Notes: a model not told the origin generated them from the letters alone. A stretch of 64,000 bases of DNA from Nocardia bovistercoris (GCF_015674855.1 NZ_JADMLG010000012.1:231483-295482), one strand, 5' to 3'. Counted from the first letter of the stretch, positions 39,755-49,138 are shown. Made by a program: numbers and translations.

Positions 39755-40116
39755 GGGTACTCCTGTCACTGCTCAACGTCGTCGTCGATGGGCGCGCCGA
39801 GGACGCAGGCGGGTCAGCGCGCGCGGCCCGGCAACGGCACGCGCCCGCGGACCGGTCGACTCGGGCGCCGGGACCGATCCCGACGGCGTGGAATCCGATG
39901 CTTCCGATCCGCGCGCAGTGCGGCCGCGGCCACGGGGCGTGTGTCGCACCGCACTCCGAACGGGACGGGAGTCCAGGTGCGACGTAGAGCACAATACCCA
40001 TCAGGTGGACACATGTATAGATGAATGTCCAGCTATCGGACCGCCGGTTGCGGCGACACCGCGAGCGGCCATCGCGGGCATCGCGCCATCCGGGTGTCTT
40101 TACTAATGTAAACAGC
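39755..40116. other. Divergent regulatory interval
   Basis: 362 bp between the acyl-CoA ligase and tetR. Contains TGGACA...TGTCCA arms at 40006-40011 and 40026-40031 and the TTTACTAATGTAAA palindrome. No gene seen. Confidence 0.5.
40099..40112. promoter_or_regulatory. TetR-type operator TTTAC-TAAT-GTAAA
   Basis: 5-bp inverted arms with a 4-base AT centre, 5 bp before the tetR start at 40117, the usual place for an autorepression site. Likely contacted by the TetR encoded next. Confidence 0.6.
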
Positions 40117-40722
40117 ATGGCGGAGGCGGCGATGGAAGCGGTGACGGGACGTCGTGCGATCGCGGGGCGCTCGGCGGAGACGGCGGACCGGCTGCTCGAA
40201 GCCGGACTTGAGGTGCTGCGGGAACGCGGCTACGACCAGATGTCCATGCGCGAGGTGTGCCGCCGCGCCGGGCTCACCCACGCGACCGCCTACGGCTACT
40301 TCTCCGCCAAGCACCATCTGGTGGCCGAAGCGTACTGGCGCCGCATCCGAGGGTGGGCCGAACAGCCGCTCGTCGGCGCGACCCCGATGGAACGGCTGCG
40401 CGCGGTCTTCGACGAACTCGGCACGCTGATGGCCGCCGAGCCGGAACTGAGCGTGGCGGCCTCGGCGGCGGTGCTCAGCCGCGACCCCGACGTGGCCCGG
40501 CTGCGCGACCGCGTCGGCCGCGCGATCACCGATCGGCTGCGCGCCGCGACGGGCGACACCTGCTCCGACGCCGTGCTCGCCGCGCTCAACATCGCGGTGA
40601 GCGGCGCCATGATCCAGGCCGGGATGAACTACTCGTCCTACCCGGAGATGGCCGAACGGCTGACTTCGATGGCGGAGTTGCTGCTCGCGGGCGGCGCGGC
40701 GATGCCGACCGACGAGCGCTAA
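40117..40722 (+). CDS. TetR-family regulator
   Basis: 201 residues from ATG 40117. HTH: TADRLLEAGLEVLRERGYDQMSMREVCRRAGLTHATAYGYFSAKHHLVAEAYWRRI. The effector domain (LRAVFDELGTLMAAEPELSVAASAAVLSRDPDVARLRDRVGRAI) is small. It faces the acyl-CoA ligase across an operator-bearing interval, so it probably represses the ligase-dehydrogenase-hydrolase series and itself. Confidence 0.9.
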   Translation: MAEAAMEAVTGRRAIAGRSAETADRLLEAGLEVLRERGYDQMSMREVCRRAGLTHATAYGYFSAKHHLVAEAYWRRIRGWAEQPLVGATPMERLRAVFDELGTLMAAEPELSVAASAAVLSRDPDVARLRDRVGRAITDRLRAATGDTCSDAVLAALNIAVSGAMIQAGMNYSSYPEMAERLTSMAELLLAGGAAMPTDER

Positions 40723-40729
40723 CTGCCCC

Positions 40730-42049
40730 TCATGCGGTCCGGGGCCGCCGGGCCTTGTCGCGCAAGCGGGTCCAATTCATCGCGGGCGCCGTCGGCCGCA
40801 CCCCCGGCCGGGTGCGCGGCACCCGCACCCGCAGCGCCCCCGGCCGGATCACACAGCGCACCGGCGTGCTGAGCATCAGCGATTCGCCGTCGACGCCGAC
40901 CGGGATGTCCTTCGCCTCGGCCTCGACGACCACCTCACCCGCGCCGAGCCGGACCAGTTGCCGAAAACGCCCGATACGCAACAGGTCCAAGGCTTCGCGC
41001 GCGTTGGCGACCGACACCGCTACCGCGCCGAGCAATCCGCGATCGAGGCGTTCGCGCCTGCTCAATCCGGCGAGATCGCCACTGCCGTAGGGATTGTTGC
41101 TCACCAGCACGGCCTGCGGACCGTCCACCACGGTGTCGCCGATATGCGCGACCAGTCGCGAACCCTTGTCGCCCGCGAGCAGATCCGGCAGCATCTCCAG
41201 CACCGTCGCGGTCTTGTCGTCGCGATAGGCCGGGCTGCGCACCACCTCGGCGTACACCCCGAAGGAGACGTTGTTGACGAAGGGGCGATCGTTGACGGCC
41301 CCGATATCGATCCGCAGTTCGACGCCGTCGTCGAGCGCGTCCAGCGAGGCCGCCGGATCGGCGCGGTCGAGTCCGAGGTCCATGGCGAAATGGTTGCGGG
41401 TGCCCGCGCTGATCACCAGGAACGGCACGTCGCTGTCGGCGGCGACCCCCGCGACCAGCGCCTGTGTTCCGTCGCCGCCCGCCACCCCGAGCAGGTCGGC
41501 CCCGCGCGCCACCGCGTCGCGCGCGGCGGCGACCACGTCGACGGTGCCCGGCCCCTCCAGCAGCAGCACCTCGGCGCCGCGGTCCTCGGCCTTGCGCCGC
41601 AGGTCGAACCGGCCGACCTTGCCGCCCCCGGAATGCGGATTCATGATGAGGAACGGATGCCGCGGCCGCGCGGTCGGATACTCCGGCATCGCGATGGTCT
41701 CGTCCTCGCGCAGGGCGGTGCGCGCGCACAGCACCGCCAGCGCCGCGAGTCCGCACGACAGCAGCACCACCCACAGCAGATTCGCGCGGACGAACAGGGC
41801 GAACACCACGAGCGGCGCGAGCAGCGCCAGCACGAGCGCCGCTATGCGCGCGGCACCGCGCCGGGTCAGGAACCAGTACAGCGCCGCCACCGTCACCACC
41901 GCGCCGCCCGCGCCGACGATGAACAACCCGACCGTGCCGAGCAGTCCCGCGAACAGCACCGGGGCGAGCGCCGCCGCGCCCGCGAACCCGAACGCCGCCC
42001 GCGCCGCCCACCGCCGCATGCCGGTTCGATCCGGCGCCTGCCCGCTCAT
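40730..42049 (-). CDS. Diacylglycerol kinase-family lipid kinase with N-terminal membrane domain
   Basis: 439 residues; ATG 42049 overlaps the ATPase stop (ATGA). Four transmembrane segments (~17-110) precede a DAGK catalytic domain: IMNPHSGGGK (135-144), GVAGGDGTQAL near 187, SAGTRNHFAMDLGLDR and the late FVNNVSFGVYAE. It should phosphorylate a membrane lipid (diacylglycerol, or a sphingoid-like or prenol substrate). An N-terminal membrane domain of this kind is unusual for DgkB-type kinases. Last gene of the ppk2-ATPase operon. Confidence 0.88.
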   Translation of the reverse strand: MSGQAPDRTGMRRWAARAAFGFAGAAALAPVLFAGLLGTVGLFIVGAGGAVVTVAALYWFLTRRGAARIAALVLALLAPLVVFALFVRANLLWVVLLSCGLAALAVLCARTALREDETIAMPEYPTARPRHPFLIMNPHSGGGKVGRFDLRRKAEDRGAEVLLLEGPGTVDVVAAARDAVARGADLLGVAGGDGTQALVAGVAADSDVPFLVISAGTRNHFAMDLGLDRADPAASLDALDDGVELRIDIGAVNDRPFVNNVSFGVYAEVVRSPAYRDDKTATVLEMLPDLLAGDKGSRLVAHIGDTVVDGPQAVLVSNNPYGSGDLAGLSRRERLDRGLLGAVAVSVANAREALDLLRIGRFRQLVRLGAGEVVVEAEAKDIPVGVDGESLMLSTPVRCVIRPGALRVRVPRTRPGVRPTAPAMNWTRLRDKARRPRTA

Positions 42050-44817
42050 GCGCGTTCGCTTTCGCTCGACACGCGCGCGCGGGACGGGTCGACGGCATCG
42101 CGCGCGGGTATGGGCGCGGTCCGCGCGCCGCGCCGCCTGCGCCGCACCGCCTTGTCCGCCTCCACCGCGATCGGGACCAGCAGCGACCAGCCGAGGCAGG
42201 CCAGCCACTGGCCGCCGGTGAGCGAGGTCGTCATCAGCAGGTCCTGCAGGAATCCGAGTTCGACCGCGAACACCGTGACCACGACCGGAATCGAGAGGAT
42301 CTTCAAGGCGCCGAGGATGGGCGCCTCGAATCCGGAGTCGGGATCGCGGCGCATGGCGAGTCCGCCGAGGATGGAACCGAAGGACAGCACGACGAAGGCC
42401 GTCGTCATGGGCACGTTCGCTGCGGTCGTGCTCATCTGCCCCGGCGCGAGCAGCATGGCGGCGAGGGTGACCGCGAACTGCAGGACGCCGTAGGCGAGCC
42501 ACTGCGTGAACGCCGAGCGGTTGGCGATCGGCTTGGCGGGATCGCGCGGCGGTTTGCGCATCAGACCCGGCGCGGGCGGGTCCATCATGATCACCGCGAC
42601 CGGGAACAGCGTGATGAAGAAATGCTGGAACAACACCTGCAACGGCGTCTGCGCGACGCCCTCGTTGATGTTGAAAACGCTTGCGGCCAGGAACAACAGC
42701 ACCAGTGAGAACAGTTTCGCCATCTGGTAGCGGATATAGGTGACGATCTTGTCGTAGATGTCGCGCCCGAGCCGGATCGCGGTGATGAGGGTGCCGAAAT
42801 TGTCGTCGGTGAGCACCATCTTGCCCGCCTGTTTGGTGACCTCGCTGCCCGAACCCATCGCGACGCCGATATCGGCCTTCTTCAGCGCCGCCGCGTCGTT
42901 GACGGCGTCGCCGGTCATGGCAACCACCGCGCCCTCGCGCTGCATGAGGTCGGCGAGGCGCAGTTTGTCCTGCGGCGTCACCCGGCCGAAGACATGCAGT
43001 TCGGGCAGTCGCGTCGACAGTTCGGCATCGGACATGGCCTGCAGTTCGGCGCCGCCGACCGCGCCGGGGCCGAGTCCGAGCTCGGCGCCGATCGCGGCGG
43101 CGGTGATGGTGTGGTCGCCGGTGATCATGCGGACCTCGATACCGGCCTCGCGCGCGGTGCGCACGGCCGCGACGGCCTCCGGGCGCAGCGGGTCGATGAT
43201 GCCGACCATGCCGACGAAGGTGAGATCGTCCACCAGGGCCATGGGGTCCGTGCGCACCGCGGCCTCCTGCCCGTCGAGGATGCGCGCGGCGAAAGCCAGC
43301 ACCCGAAGGCCCCGCTCGGACATGCTCCGGTTGGCCTCGAGCACTTCGTCGGCGACCTCGGCGATCGGCACCGCGACCCGTCCGGGTCGGAATGCGGTGG
43401 CACAGCGGCCGAGCACCACGTCGGGTGCGCCCTTCACCAGCCCGACCAGGTGCGATCGGCCGTCGACGTCGAGGTGGTGGAAGGTGGCCATGAACTTGTA
43501 GGCCGAGTCGAAGGGCACCGACGCGATGCGCGGGGTGGTGCGGCGGGTCAGCGGGGCGTCGACGCCGATCTTGGCCGCGAGCACCACCAGCGCGGCCTCG
43601 GTCGGGTCGCCGATGACCTCGCCGGAATCGGCGACCGTGGCGTCGCTGTCCAGGCACAGCCCGTAGGCGAGTAGCGTGAAATCCGGTGTCGGCGTGCCCG
43701 CGGACGTGGTGATCGCCCCCGACTTGCGGTAGCCCTCGCCGTCCACGGTGAACCACTGCCCGTGGAAATACAGTGACCGCACGGTCATCTGATTCATGGT
43801 GAGGGTGCCGGTCTTGTCGGAGTTGATCGCGCTCGTCGCACCGAGGGTTTCGACGTCGGTGAGGTTCTTCACCACCGCCTTCGCGTCGGCGAGCCTGCGG
43901 GCGCCGTAGGCGAGCATGGCCTGCACGAAGGTCGGCAGACCGGTGGGAATCGCCGAGACTCCCATCGAGATGCCGAGCAGCAGTAGGGTTTTCCAGTCCT
44001 GGCCGCGAATCAGGCCGATCACCACGATGATCGCCACCGCGGTCCACGCGATCAGCCCGAGAACCTTGGTGAGCGAGTCGAGTTCGCGTTGCAGCGGCGA
44101 CTTCTTGGGGGTGACGGCCGACAGCATCGAGGCGATGCGGCCCATCTCGGTGCCCATGCCGGTCGCGGTGACCACCATGGTCGCGGTGCCGCGGGTTACC
44201 GAGGTGTTCTGGTAGACCATGTCGGCGCGGTCGCCGAGCGGCACGTCCGCGCCGTCGAGCGCGTGCGGATCCTTGGCCACCGGCGCGCTCTCGCCGGTGA
44301 GCGCGGCCTCCTGGGTCTCCAAGGTGGCCGAGGTGAGCAGCCGCCCGTCGGCGGGCACGATATCGCCCGCCTCCAGTTGGACGATATCGCCCGGCACCAG
44401 CGCGGTGGCGTCGAGCTGCACGAGCGTGCCATCGCGGATCACCCGCGCCTGCGGGGTCTGCATCTTGGCCAGCGCGTCGACGCTGGCCCGCGCCTCGGCT
44501 TCCTGGCGGGTGCCGAGCACCACGTTCAGCACCACCAGCGCGCCGACCACGATCGCGGTCGGTATCTCGGCGATCACGACGCTGACCACGGCGACCGCGA
44601 TCAGCATCAGATTCATCGGATCCCGCAGTTGCCGCAACGCGATCGACCACAGCGACGGCGCCGGTTCCGAGGCGATCGCGTTGGCCCCGTAGCGCTCTCG
44701 GCGTTCGTCGACCTCCCCGGCGGGCAGGCCCGCGCTCGGGTCCGAGCCGAGGTCGGACAGCACGGCATCGGGTTCGCGGGCGTACCAGTCCGTCGGGGCG
44801 TCACGCAGGGAGGTCAT
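42046..44817 (-). CDS. P-type cation-transporting ATPase (Ca2+/Mg2+-like, P2/P3 group)
   Basis: 923 residues from ATG 44817. An N-terminal cation-ATPase domain (DWYAREPDAVLSDLGSDPSAGL) is followed by LTGESAPV (~178), phosphorylation site SDKTGTLT (Asp ~331), KGAPDVVLGRC, hinge GDAVNDAAALKKADIGVAMG and C-terminal transmembrane block. The M4 ion-binding motif reads AIPTGLP instead of PEGLP, and the hinge GDAVND instead of GDGVND. Both variants suggest a non-classical ion specificity. 31 bp downstream of ppk2 and overlapping the lipid kinase, so it is co-expressed with both. Confidence 0.93.
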   Translation of the reverse strand: MTSLRDAPTDWYAREPDAVLSDLGSDPSAGLPAGEVDERRERYGANAIASEPAPSLWSIALRQLRDPMNLMLIAVAVVSVVIAEIPTAIVVGALVVLNVVLGTRQEAEARASVDALAKMQTPQARVIRDGTLVQLDATALVPGDIVQLEAGDIVPADGRLLTSATLETQEAALTGESAPVAKDPHALDGADVPLGDRADMVYQNTSVTRGTATMVVTATGMGTEMGRIASMLSAVTPKKSPLQRELDSLTKVLGLIAWTAVAIIVVIGLIRGQDWKTLLLLGISMGVSAIPTGLPTFVQAMLAYGARRLADAKAVVKNLTDVETLGATSAINSDKTGTLTMNQMTVRSLYFHGQWFTVDGEGYRKSGAITTSAGTPTPDFTLLAYGLCLDSDATVADSGEVIGDPTEAALVVLAAKIGVDAPLTRRTTPRIASVPFDSAYKFMATFHHLDVDGRSHLVGLVKGAPDVVLGRCATAFRPGRVAVPIAEVADEVLEANRSMSERGLRVLAFAARILDGQEAAVRTDPMALVDDLTFVGMVGIIDPLRPEAVAAVRTAREAGIEVRMITGDHTITAAAIGAELGLGPGAVGGAELQAMSDAELSTRLPELHVFGRVTPQDKLRLADLMQREGAVVAMTGDAVNDAAALKKADIGVAMGSGSEVTKQAGKMVLTDDNFGTLITAIRLGRDIYDKIVTYIRYQMAKLFSLVLLFLAASVFNINEGVAQTPLQVLFQHFFITLFPVAVIMMDPPAPGLMRKPPRDPAKPIANRSAFTQWLAYGVLQFAVTLAAMLLAPGQMSTTAANVPMTTAFVVLSFGSILGGLAMRRDPDSGFEAPILGALKILSIPVVVTVFAVELGFLQDLLMTTSLTGGQWLACLGWSLLVPIAVEADKAVRRRRRGARTAPIPARDAVDPSRARVSSESERA

Positions 44818-44848
44818 GGTCGTCGTCCTTTCCCGACGGGTACTCGCC

Positions 44849-45688
44849 TCAGGGGGTCGGTACCCAATGGAGTGGCTGCATCGGGGCCCGATAGCCGTCG
44901 GGGTCCTGCCGTTCGGGCAGGGTGATGTCGCGCGCGGGCAGCGGCTCATACGGAATGCGGTCCAGCAGATGCGAGATGATGCCGAGCCTGCCGCGCTTCT
45001 TGTCGTCGTTGTCGACCACGAACCAGGGCGCCCAGCCGGTGTCGGTGTAGTGGAACATCTCGTCGCGGGCGCGCGCGTAGTCGTACCAGCGGCTGTAGCT
45101 GGCCAGATCCAGATCCGACAGCTTCCAGTACTTGCGCGGATCGTCGATGCGGCTCTGTAGGCGTAGCGTCTGCTGTTCCTCGCTGACCTCGAGCCAGTAC
45201 TTGAACATGAGGACGCCCGAGTCGACGATGGCGCGTTCCACCGAAGGGATGAGTTCCAGGAAGCGCCGCGCCTCCTCGTCGGTGCAGAACCCCATCACCC
45301 GTTCCACGCCCGCGCGGTTGTACCAACTGCGGTCGAAGATCACGATCTCACCCGCCGCGGGCAGATGCGGCAGGTAGCGCTGGATGTACATCTGCGTCTT
45401 CTCGCGGTCGCTCGGCGCGGGCAGCGCCACCACCCGGAACACGCGCGGGCTGACCCGCGCGGTGATCGCCTTGATCACCCCGCCCTTGCCCGCGGTGTCG
45501 CGTCCCTCGAACACCACGCAGATCCGCGCGCCGCTGGACTTGACCCACTCCTGCAACGCGACGAGTTCGGCGTGCAGCGGCCGCAGCAGCTTGCTGTACT
45601 CCTTGTTCTTCATCGGCGAACTCGGCTGCGCGGCAGTTGGATTCAGCAGTTCACCGGAATCCGACGGCGGGTGGTGTCGCTTGCCCAC
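44849..45688 (-). CDS. ppk2: Polyphosphate kinase 2 (PPK2)
   Basis: 279 residues from GTG 45688, with GAAGGAG four bases before it. Walker A EGRDTAGKGG (61-70), Walker B FDRSWYNRAGVERVMGFC, lid SRIDDPRKYWKLSDLDLASYSRWYDYARARDEMF: the single-domain class of PPK2. It transfers phosphate between polyphosphate and nucleotides (GDP or ADP). Second gene of a four-gene operon with a P-type ATPase and lipid kinase. Confidence 0.95.
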   Translation of the reverse strand: MGKRHHPPSDSGELLNPTAAQPSSPMKNKEYSKLLRPLHAELVALQEWVKSSGARICVVFEGRDTAGKGGVIKAITARVSPRVFRVVALPAPSDREKTQMYIQRYLPHLPAAGEIVIFDRSWYNRAGVERVMGFCTDEEARRFLELIPSVERAIVDSGVLMFKYWLEVSEEQQTLRLQSRIDDPRKYWKLSDLDLASYSRWYDYARARDEMFHYTDTGWAPWFVVDNDDKKRGRLGIISHLLDRIPYEPLPARDITLPERQDPDGYRAPMQPLHWVPTP

Positions 45689-45708
45689 GATGCTCCTTCG
45701 ACAGCGGT

Positions 45709-46143
45709 TCAGCGCGCCGGATGCCAGGTGGTCACGGCCCAGATGACCACCACGCTCAGGGCGATGATCAGCAGCGACCACGCGGGGTAGTAGGGCAGCG
45801 AGAGGAAGTTCGCGACGATCACCAGCGCGGCGATGCCGACGGCGGCGTAGCGGCCCCATGTGGTGCCGAACATCAGGCCGAGGGCGCAGATCACGCCGAT
45901 CACGCCGAGGACGAGGTGGATCCAGCCCCAGGTGGTGGTGTCGAATTCGTAGATGTAGGACACACCCGTGACGTAGATCTCGTCCTTGCCGATCGCGGAG
46001 ACCCCTTCGAGGATCGAGACCGCGGCGAGCACGAGCAGCAGGATCGCCGCGGTGACCGAGATGCCGGTCGCGACGCCTTGGGTCTGGAACGGTTCGGTGG
46101 GCGGCGGGGTGCGCACACCCGACGCCGCGCGATGGTCGGCCAT
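45709..46143 (-). CDS. Four-helix membrane protein (DUF7144-like)
   Basis: 144 residues from ATG 46143, with CAGGAG upstream. A cytoplasmic tail of ~28 residues precedes four transmembrane segments (SVTAAILLLVLAAVSILEGVSAI; WGWIHLVLGVIGVICALGLMFG; YAAVGIAALVIVANFLSLPYYP; WSLLIIALSVVVIWAVTTW). The sequence between TM1 and TM2, GKDEIYVTGVSYIYEFDTTTWGWIHL, is the signature of an actinobacterial family of unknown function. First gene of the ppk2 operon, 20 bp ahead of it. Confidence 0.85.
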   Translation of the reverse strand: MADHRAASGVRTPPPTEPFQTQGVATGISVTAAILLLVLAAVSILEGVSAIGKDEIYVTGVSYIYEFDTTTWGWIHLVLGVIGVICALGLMFGTTWGRYAAVGIAALVIVANFLSLPYYPAWSLLIIALSVVVIWAVTTWHPAR

Positions 46144-46362
46144 GGTCGGCTCCTGTCGAAATCCCTGACGAAATCGGACCGGACCGGTCGATTGTCGTCG
46201 CGCCCGCACGCCGCGGACCTCACCTGTTCCGGGTGAAACGGGATTCGGGACCGCCCCGACACCGCACCGGAGACCCGCCGTCCTCGGGTGTGCCGTGCGA
46301 GCGCGTGCGCTACCGTCGTGGCGGACCTTTCCGAGAGCCCCGTCAACCGACCGAAGGAGTCG

Positions 46363-46725
46363 ATGCCTGTGTTCGGACGGATCACCCGCGCGGTGAACAC
46401 CGGAGTCCTCGCCCTGCTCGACGCACCGGGCATCGGATCGCTGCTCGGCCGAGGCATGACCGAGATCCGCTACGTCGGACGCCGTTCCGGCCGTACCATC
46501 CGAACCCCGGTCTCCTACAGCCGATCCGGTGACGAGGTCACGATCCGGGTCGCCCTGCCCGACCGCAAGACCTGGTGGCGCAACTTCCTCGGCGAGGGCG
46601 GACCACTCACCCTGCGCCTGAACGGGATGGAGCGAGTCGGTCACGCGGTCGCCACCCGCGACGAGGCGGGCCGTGTCGCCGTCCGAGTGCTGTTGACCGG
46701 ACTCGAAGGCGGCGCGGTCGAATAA
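46363..46725 (+). CDS. Small nitroreductase-fold (F420-type) protein
   Basis: 120 residues from ATG 46363 (AAGGAG three bases away; GTG 46369 is the alternative). Sequence GRGMTEIRYVGRRSGRTIRTPVSYSRSGDEVTIRVALPDRKTWWRNFLGEGGPLTLRLNG follows the Ddn/flavin-reductase split barrel, with the GRRSG loop. It is shorter than full Ddn proteins and lacks the C-terminal Tyr-rich part. Cofactor binding (F420 or FMN) is plausible, function unknown. Divergent from the ppk2 operon; convergent with the next TetR gene (4-bp gap). Confidence 0.75.
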   Translation: MPVFGRITRAVNTGVLALLDAPGIGSLLGRGMTEIRYVGRRSGRTIRTPVSYSRSGDEVTIRVALPDRKTWWRNFLGEGGPLTLRLNGMERVGHAVATRDEAGRVAVRVLLTGLEGGAVE

Positions 46726-46729
46726 GGCG

Positions 46730-47365
46730 TCAGTTCCTGCCGTAGGTGACGAGCAGGATGGCGCGGCCGAGTGCCTTCGCGAGTTGTTCGTCGTCGATCG
46801 GGGAGTCGGCGCCGAAGACCGCGGTGATGGAGCGTTCGACCATGGCGGTGAGCACGATCGCGGTTGGCACGATGTCGAGGTCGGCGTCGATGCGCCCGGC
46901 GTGCTGTTCGGCGGCGAGGCGTTCGCAGACGATCTGCATGAACGCCTGGACGCGGGCGTGCCAGTATCGGCCGACGTCGCGGTCGTAGGCCGAGACCTCG
47001 GTGAGCGCCATCAGCAGCAGGCGGTGGCGGCGGAAGCCGGAGATCATCGCGCGCATCGCCTCGACCACGCTGCGGTCGGCGTCGGCGTGGTCGGCGCGCC
47101 ACCAGTTCTCGGCCGCGTCGAACAGATCCTTGGTCGCCAGGTCGGCCATGCGGATGAGCAGCTGCGACTTGTCCGGGAAGTGCCGGTAGAACGTCGAACG
47201 GGCGACCTTGGACGCGGAGGCGATGCGCTGCACGGCGAGTTCGGTGTAGGGCGTCCCGTCCGCCATGAGCCCTTCCAATGCCTGGAGGACCTGTTCTTCG
47301 AACTCGTTGCGGCGTTCGTCGGAGTGGCTGCGGCGGCTCACCGTGACTCTCGTCAGCGACGGCAT
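46730..47365 (-). CDS. TetR-family regulator
   Basis: 211 residues from ATG 47365. HTH: QVLQALEGLMADGTPYTELAVQRIASASKVARSTFYRHFPDKSQLLIRMADLA, recognition helix VARSTFYRHF. The helical effector domain ends GRAILLVTYGRN. Divergent from a second TetR (47607); the intervening ~240 bp holds both promoters. Confidence 0.9.
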   Translation of the reverse strand: MPSLTRVTVSRRSHSDERRNEFEEQVLQALEGLMADGTPYTELAVQRIASASKVARSTFYRHFPDKSQLLIRMADLATKDLFDAAENWWRADHADADRSVVEAMRAMISGFRRHRLLLMALTEVSAYDRDVGRYWHARVQAFMQIVCERLAAEQHAGRIDADLDIVPTAIVLTAMVERSITAVFGADSPIDDEQLAKALGRAILLVTYGRN

Positions 47366-47584
47366 CGGCGATTTCCTGTCGGATGCATGGGTCCCATTGT
47401 GCACATCCACAATTCGGCGATCGAGCCGATTGCGCGGATACGACTGTCGTGTAGGGAGTAATCGGCGCCGCGCGAATGGGGCGGAATGTCCGAGACAAAG
47501 TGACCGCTCGGGGTCGGATCCGCGGCGGCGCGCAGCCGAGCACGGGGATCCGGCCAATCGAAATGATCATGACACGGGCCGGTG

Positions 47585-47597
47585 GTAACGGAGTTAC
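47585..47597. promoter_or_regulatory. GTAAC-GGA-GTTAC dyad
   Basis: 5-bp inverted arms around 3 bases, 10 bp upstream of the 47607 tetR start. Likely autoregulatory site. Confidence 0.45.
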
Positions 47598-47606
47598 TGT
47601 GTGCGA

Positions 47607-48254
47607 ATGATCGGCAAACGGGACGGTGACGCGGCGCGCAGGATCACCGAGGCCGTACTGGCGCTGCTCGAGTCCGACGGCTACGACGCGGTGCAACTGC
47701 GCGACGTGGCGCGGCGCGCGCAGGTCTCCCTGAGCACCATCTACCGCCACCACCGCACCCGCGACGAACTCATACTCGCCGCGATGAGCGAGTGGGTCGC
47801 CTCGACCATGTATCGCGAACTCGCGCCGTCACCGCCGCAGGAGAGCTTGGCGGAGGGTCTGATGCGAGTGCTGCGGCACGTATTCGAACCGTGGGAGCGC
47901 AACCCGCGCATGGTGCGGCCCTACTTCCGCGCCAGATCCGGCCCCGGCGGCAGGCGACTCGACACCCAAGGCTTCGCGGCGGTGCTGCCGGTCCTCGCCG
48001 ACATGTTCGCGGGCGTGCCCGAAGACTACGCCGCCGATATCGGCCTGGTGATGACCAATATGATCTACGCGCTCATCGGCCGCTGCGCCGACGGCGACCT
48101 CGACAGCACCGAGATCCTGCCCGCGCTCGAACGGATCGTCGTTCGCCTGACCGGCAACAACGAACCGCTCACCGTCCGTGCGCCGCGCGCCTCGCCCGAC
48201 GACGCGCACGTCTTCGGGATCAGCCCCTCGTTCCATTCGCCGTTCGTGCCGTGA
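47607..48254 (+). CDS. TetR-family regulator
   Basis: 215 residues from ATG 47607 (GTG 47601 is possible). HTH: RRITEAVLALLESDGYDAVQLRDVARRAQVSLSTIYRHHRTRDELILAAM. The sequence RELAPSPPQESLAEGLMRVLRHVFEPWERNPRMVRPYFRARSGPGGRRLDTQGF resembles the KstR/KstR2 sterol-regulator subgroup's effector domain, so a lipid or CoA-ester ligand is plausible. The next gene is convergent, 19 bp away. Confidence 0.9.
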   Translation: MIGKRDGDAARRITEAVLALLESDGYDAVQLRDVARRAQVSLSTIYRHHRTRDELILAAMSEWVASTMYRELAPSPPQESLAEGLMRVLRHVFEPWERNPRMVRPYFRARSGPGGRRLDTQGFAAVLPVLADMFAGVPEDYAADIGLVMTNMIYALIGRCADGDLDSTEILPALERIVVRLTGNNEPLTVRAPRASPDDAHVFGISPSFHSPFVP

Positions 48255-48273
48255 TCCCCTGCGCCCGAACCGA

Positions 48274-49038
48274 TCACGGGAAGACCGGAAGCAGGTCGGG
48301 ACGTTTGGCCTCGGCGCCGTCGCGGGCGGCGCGGCCGAATCGGGGCAGCAGATGCCGTGCGGCCCAGCGCAGTTCGCCGCCGCGCGCGGTATCGCCGGGG
48401 CCGGGCAGCCGGTCGCGCCACGAGTCGTCGGCGCCGGGCAGGCGCAGCGTGTCGGCGACCGCGCGAGCGAGCAGATCGTGTCCGAGCGGATCGAGATGCA
48501 ACCGATCTTCGGCCCACACCGCCGGATCGTCGATGGCCTCGACGGATTCGATGTCGATCAGCACGACACCGTGTTCGTCCGCAAGTTCCCGCATCTCGTC
48601 GTTGAACGCGTAGATGCGCGTGGACAGCGGCCGGGCCATCGGTGCGATCGCGCCGATATCGGGCACGGTGAACGACACGACGGTGGCGCTGGACCCGATG
48701 AGCCGACCGAACACCACATCGAGGTCGGCCGCCAGCGCCGCGCGGTTCCAGCGCGGCCGGACGATATCGTTCATCCCCGCCAGCACGGTGACCAGGTCGG
48801 GGCGATGCGCCAGAGCCGCGTCCACCTGTTCGGATCGGATGGCGGCGACGCGGTGGTCGCGGACCGCGAGATTGGCGTAGCGCACCTCGGGATGCAGCGC
48901 GCCGAGCAGTTCGGCGAAGCGGTCGGCCCACCCGCGATATCCGCCCGCGCCGTCGGGATCGCCGACCCCGACGGTGCGGCTGTCGCCGAGCGCGACATAG
49001 CGGGTGAAGGGTCTGATCGGACCGAGATCGGGCACCAC
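48274..49038 (-). CDS. SGNH/GDSL-family hydrolase
   Basis: 254 residues from GTG 49038. The catalytic block YVALGDSRTVGVGDP replaces the classical GDSL with GDSR. NLAVRDHRVA and the GMND block supply the oxyanion residues, and WAEDRLHLDPLGHDLLA carries the Asp-His pair. No signal peptide, so a cytoplasmic esterase/lipase. Such SGNH hydrolases are frequent single genes in Nocardia. Confidence 0.88.
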   Translation of the reverse strand: MVPDLGPIRPFTRYVALGDSRTVGVGDPDGAGGYRGWADRFAELLGALHPEVRYANLAVRDHRVAAIRSEQVDAALAHRPDLVTVLAGMNDIVRPRWNRAALAADLDVVFGRLIGSSATVVSFTVPDIGAIAPMARPLSTRIYAFNDEMRELADEHGVVLIDIESVEAIDDPAVWAEDRLHLDPLGHDLLARAVADTLRLPGADDSWRDRLPGPGDTARGGELRWAARHLLPRFGRAARDGAEAKRPDLLPVFP

Positions 49039-49138
49039 ATTCGCTCCAGCGGGTCGACGCTCCCGGCGTGACGAGTCCGCCGCGGCCCCGTCGGCCGTCG
49101 TCGCATCCTGCCCCGCGACGCGACTCCATCGTATGGCG

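Noticed and set aside
40006..40031. TGGACA...TGTCCA arms
   Set aside because: Only 6 bp with a 14-base spacer; too common to call an operator.
40730..44650. 1306-codon continuous minus-strand frame
   Set aside because: Its 5' two-thirds lie out of frame inside the P-type ATPase; the real lipid kinase starts at 42049.
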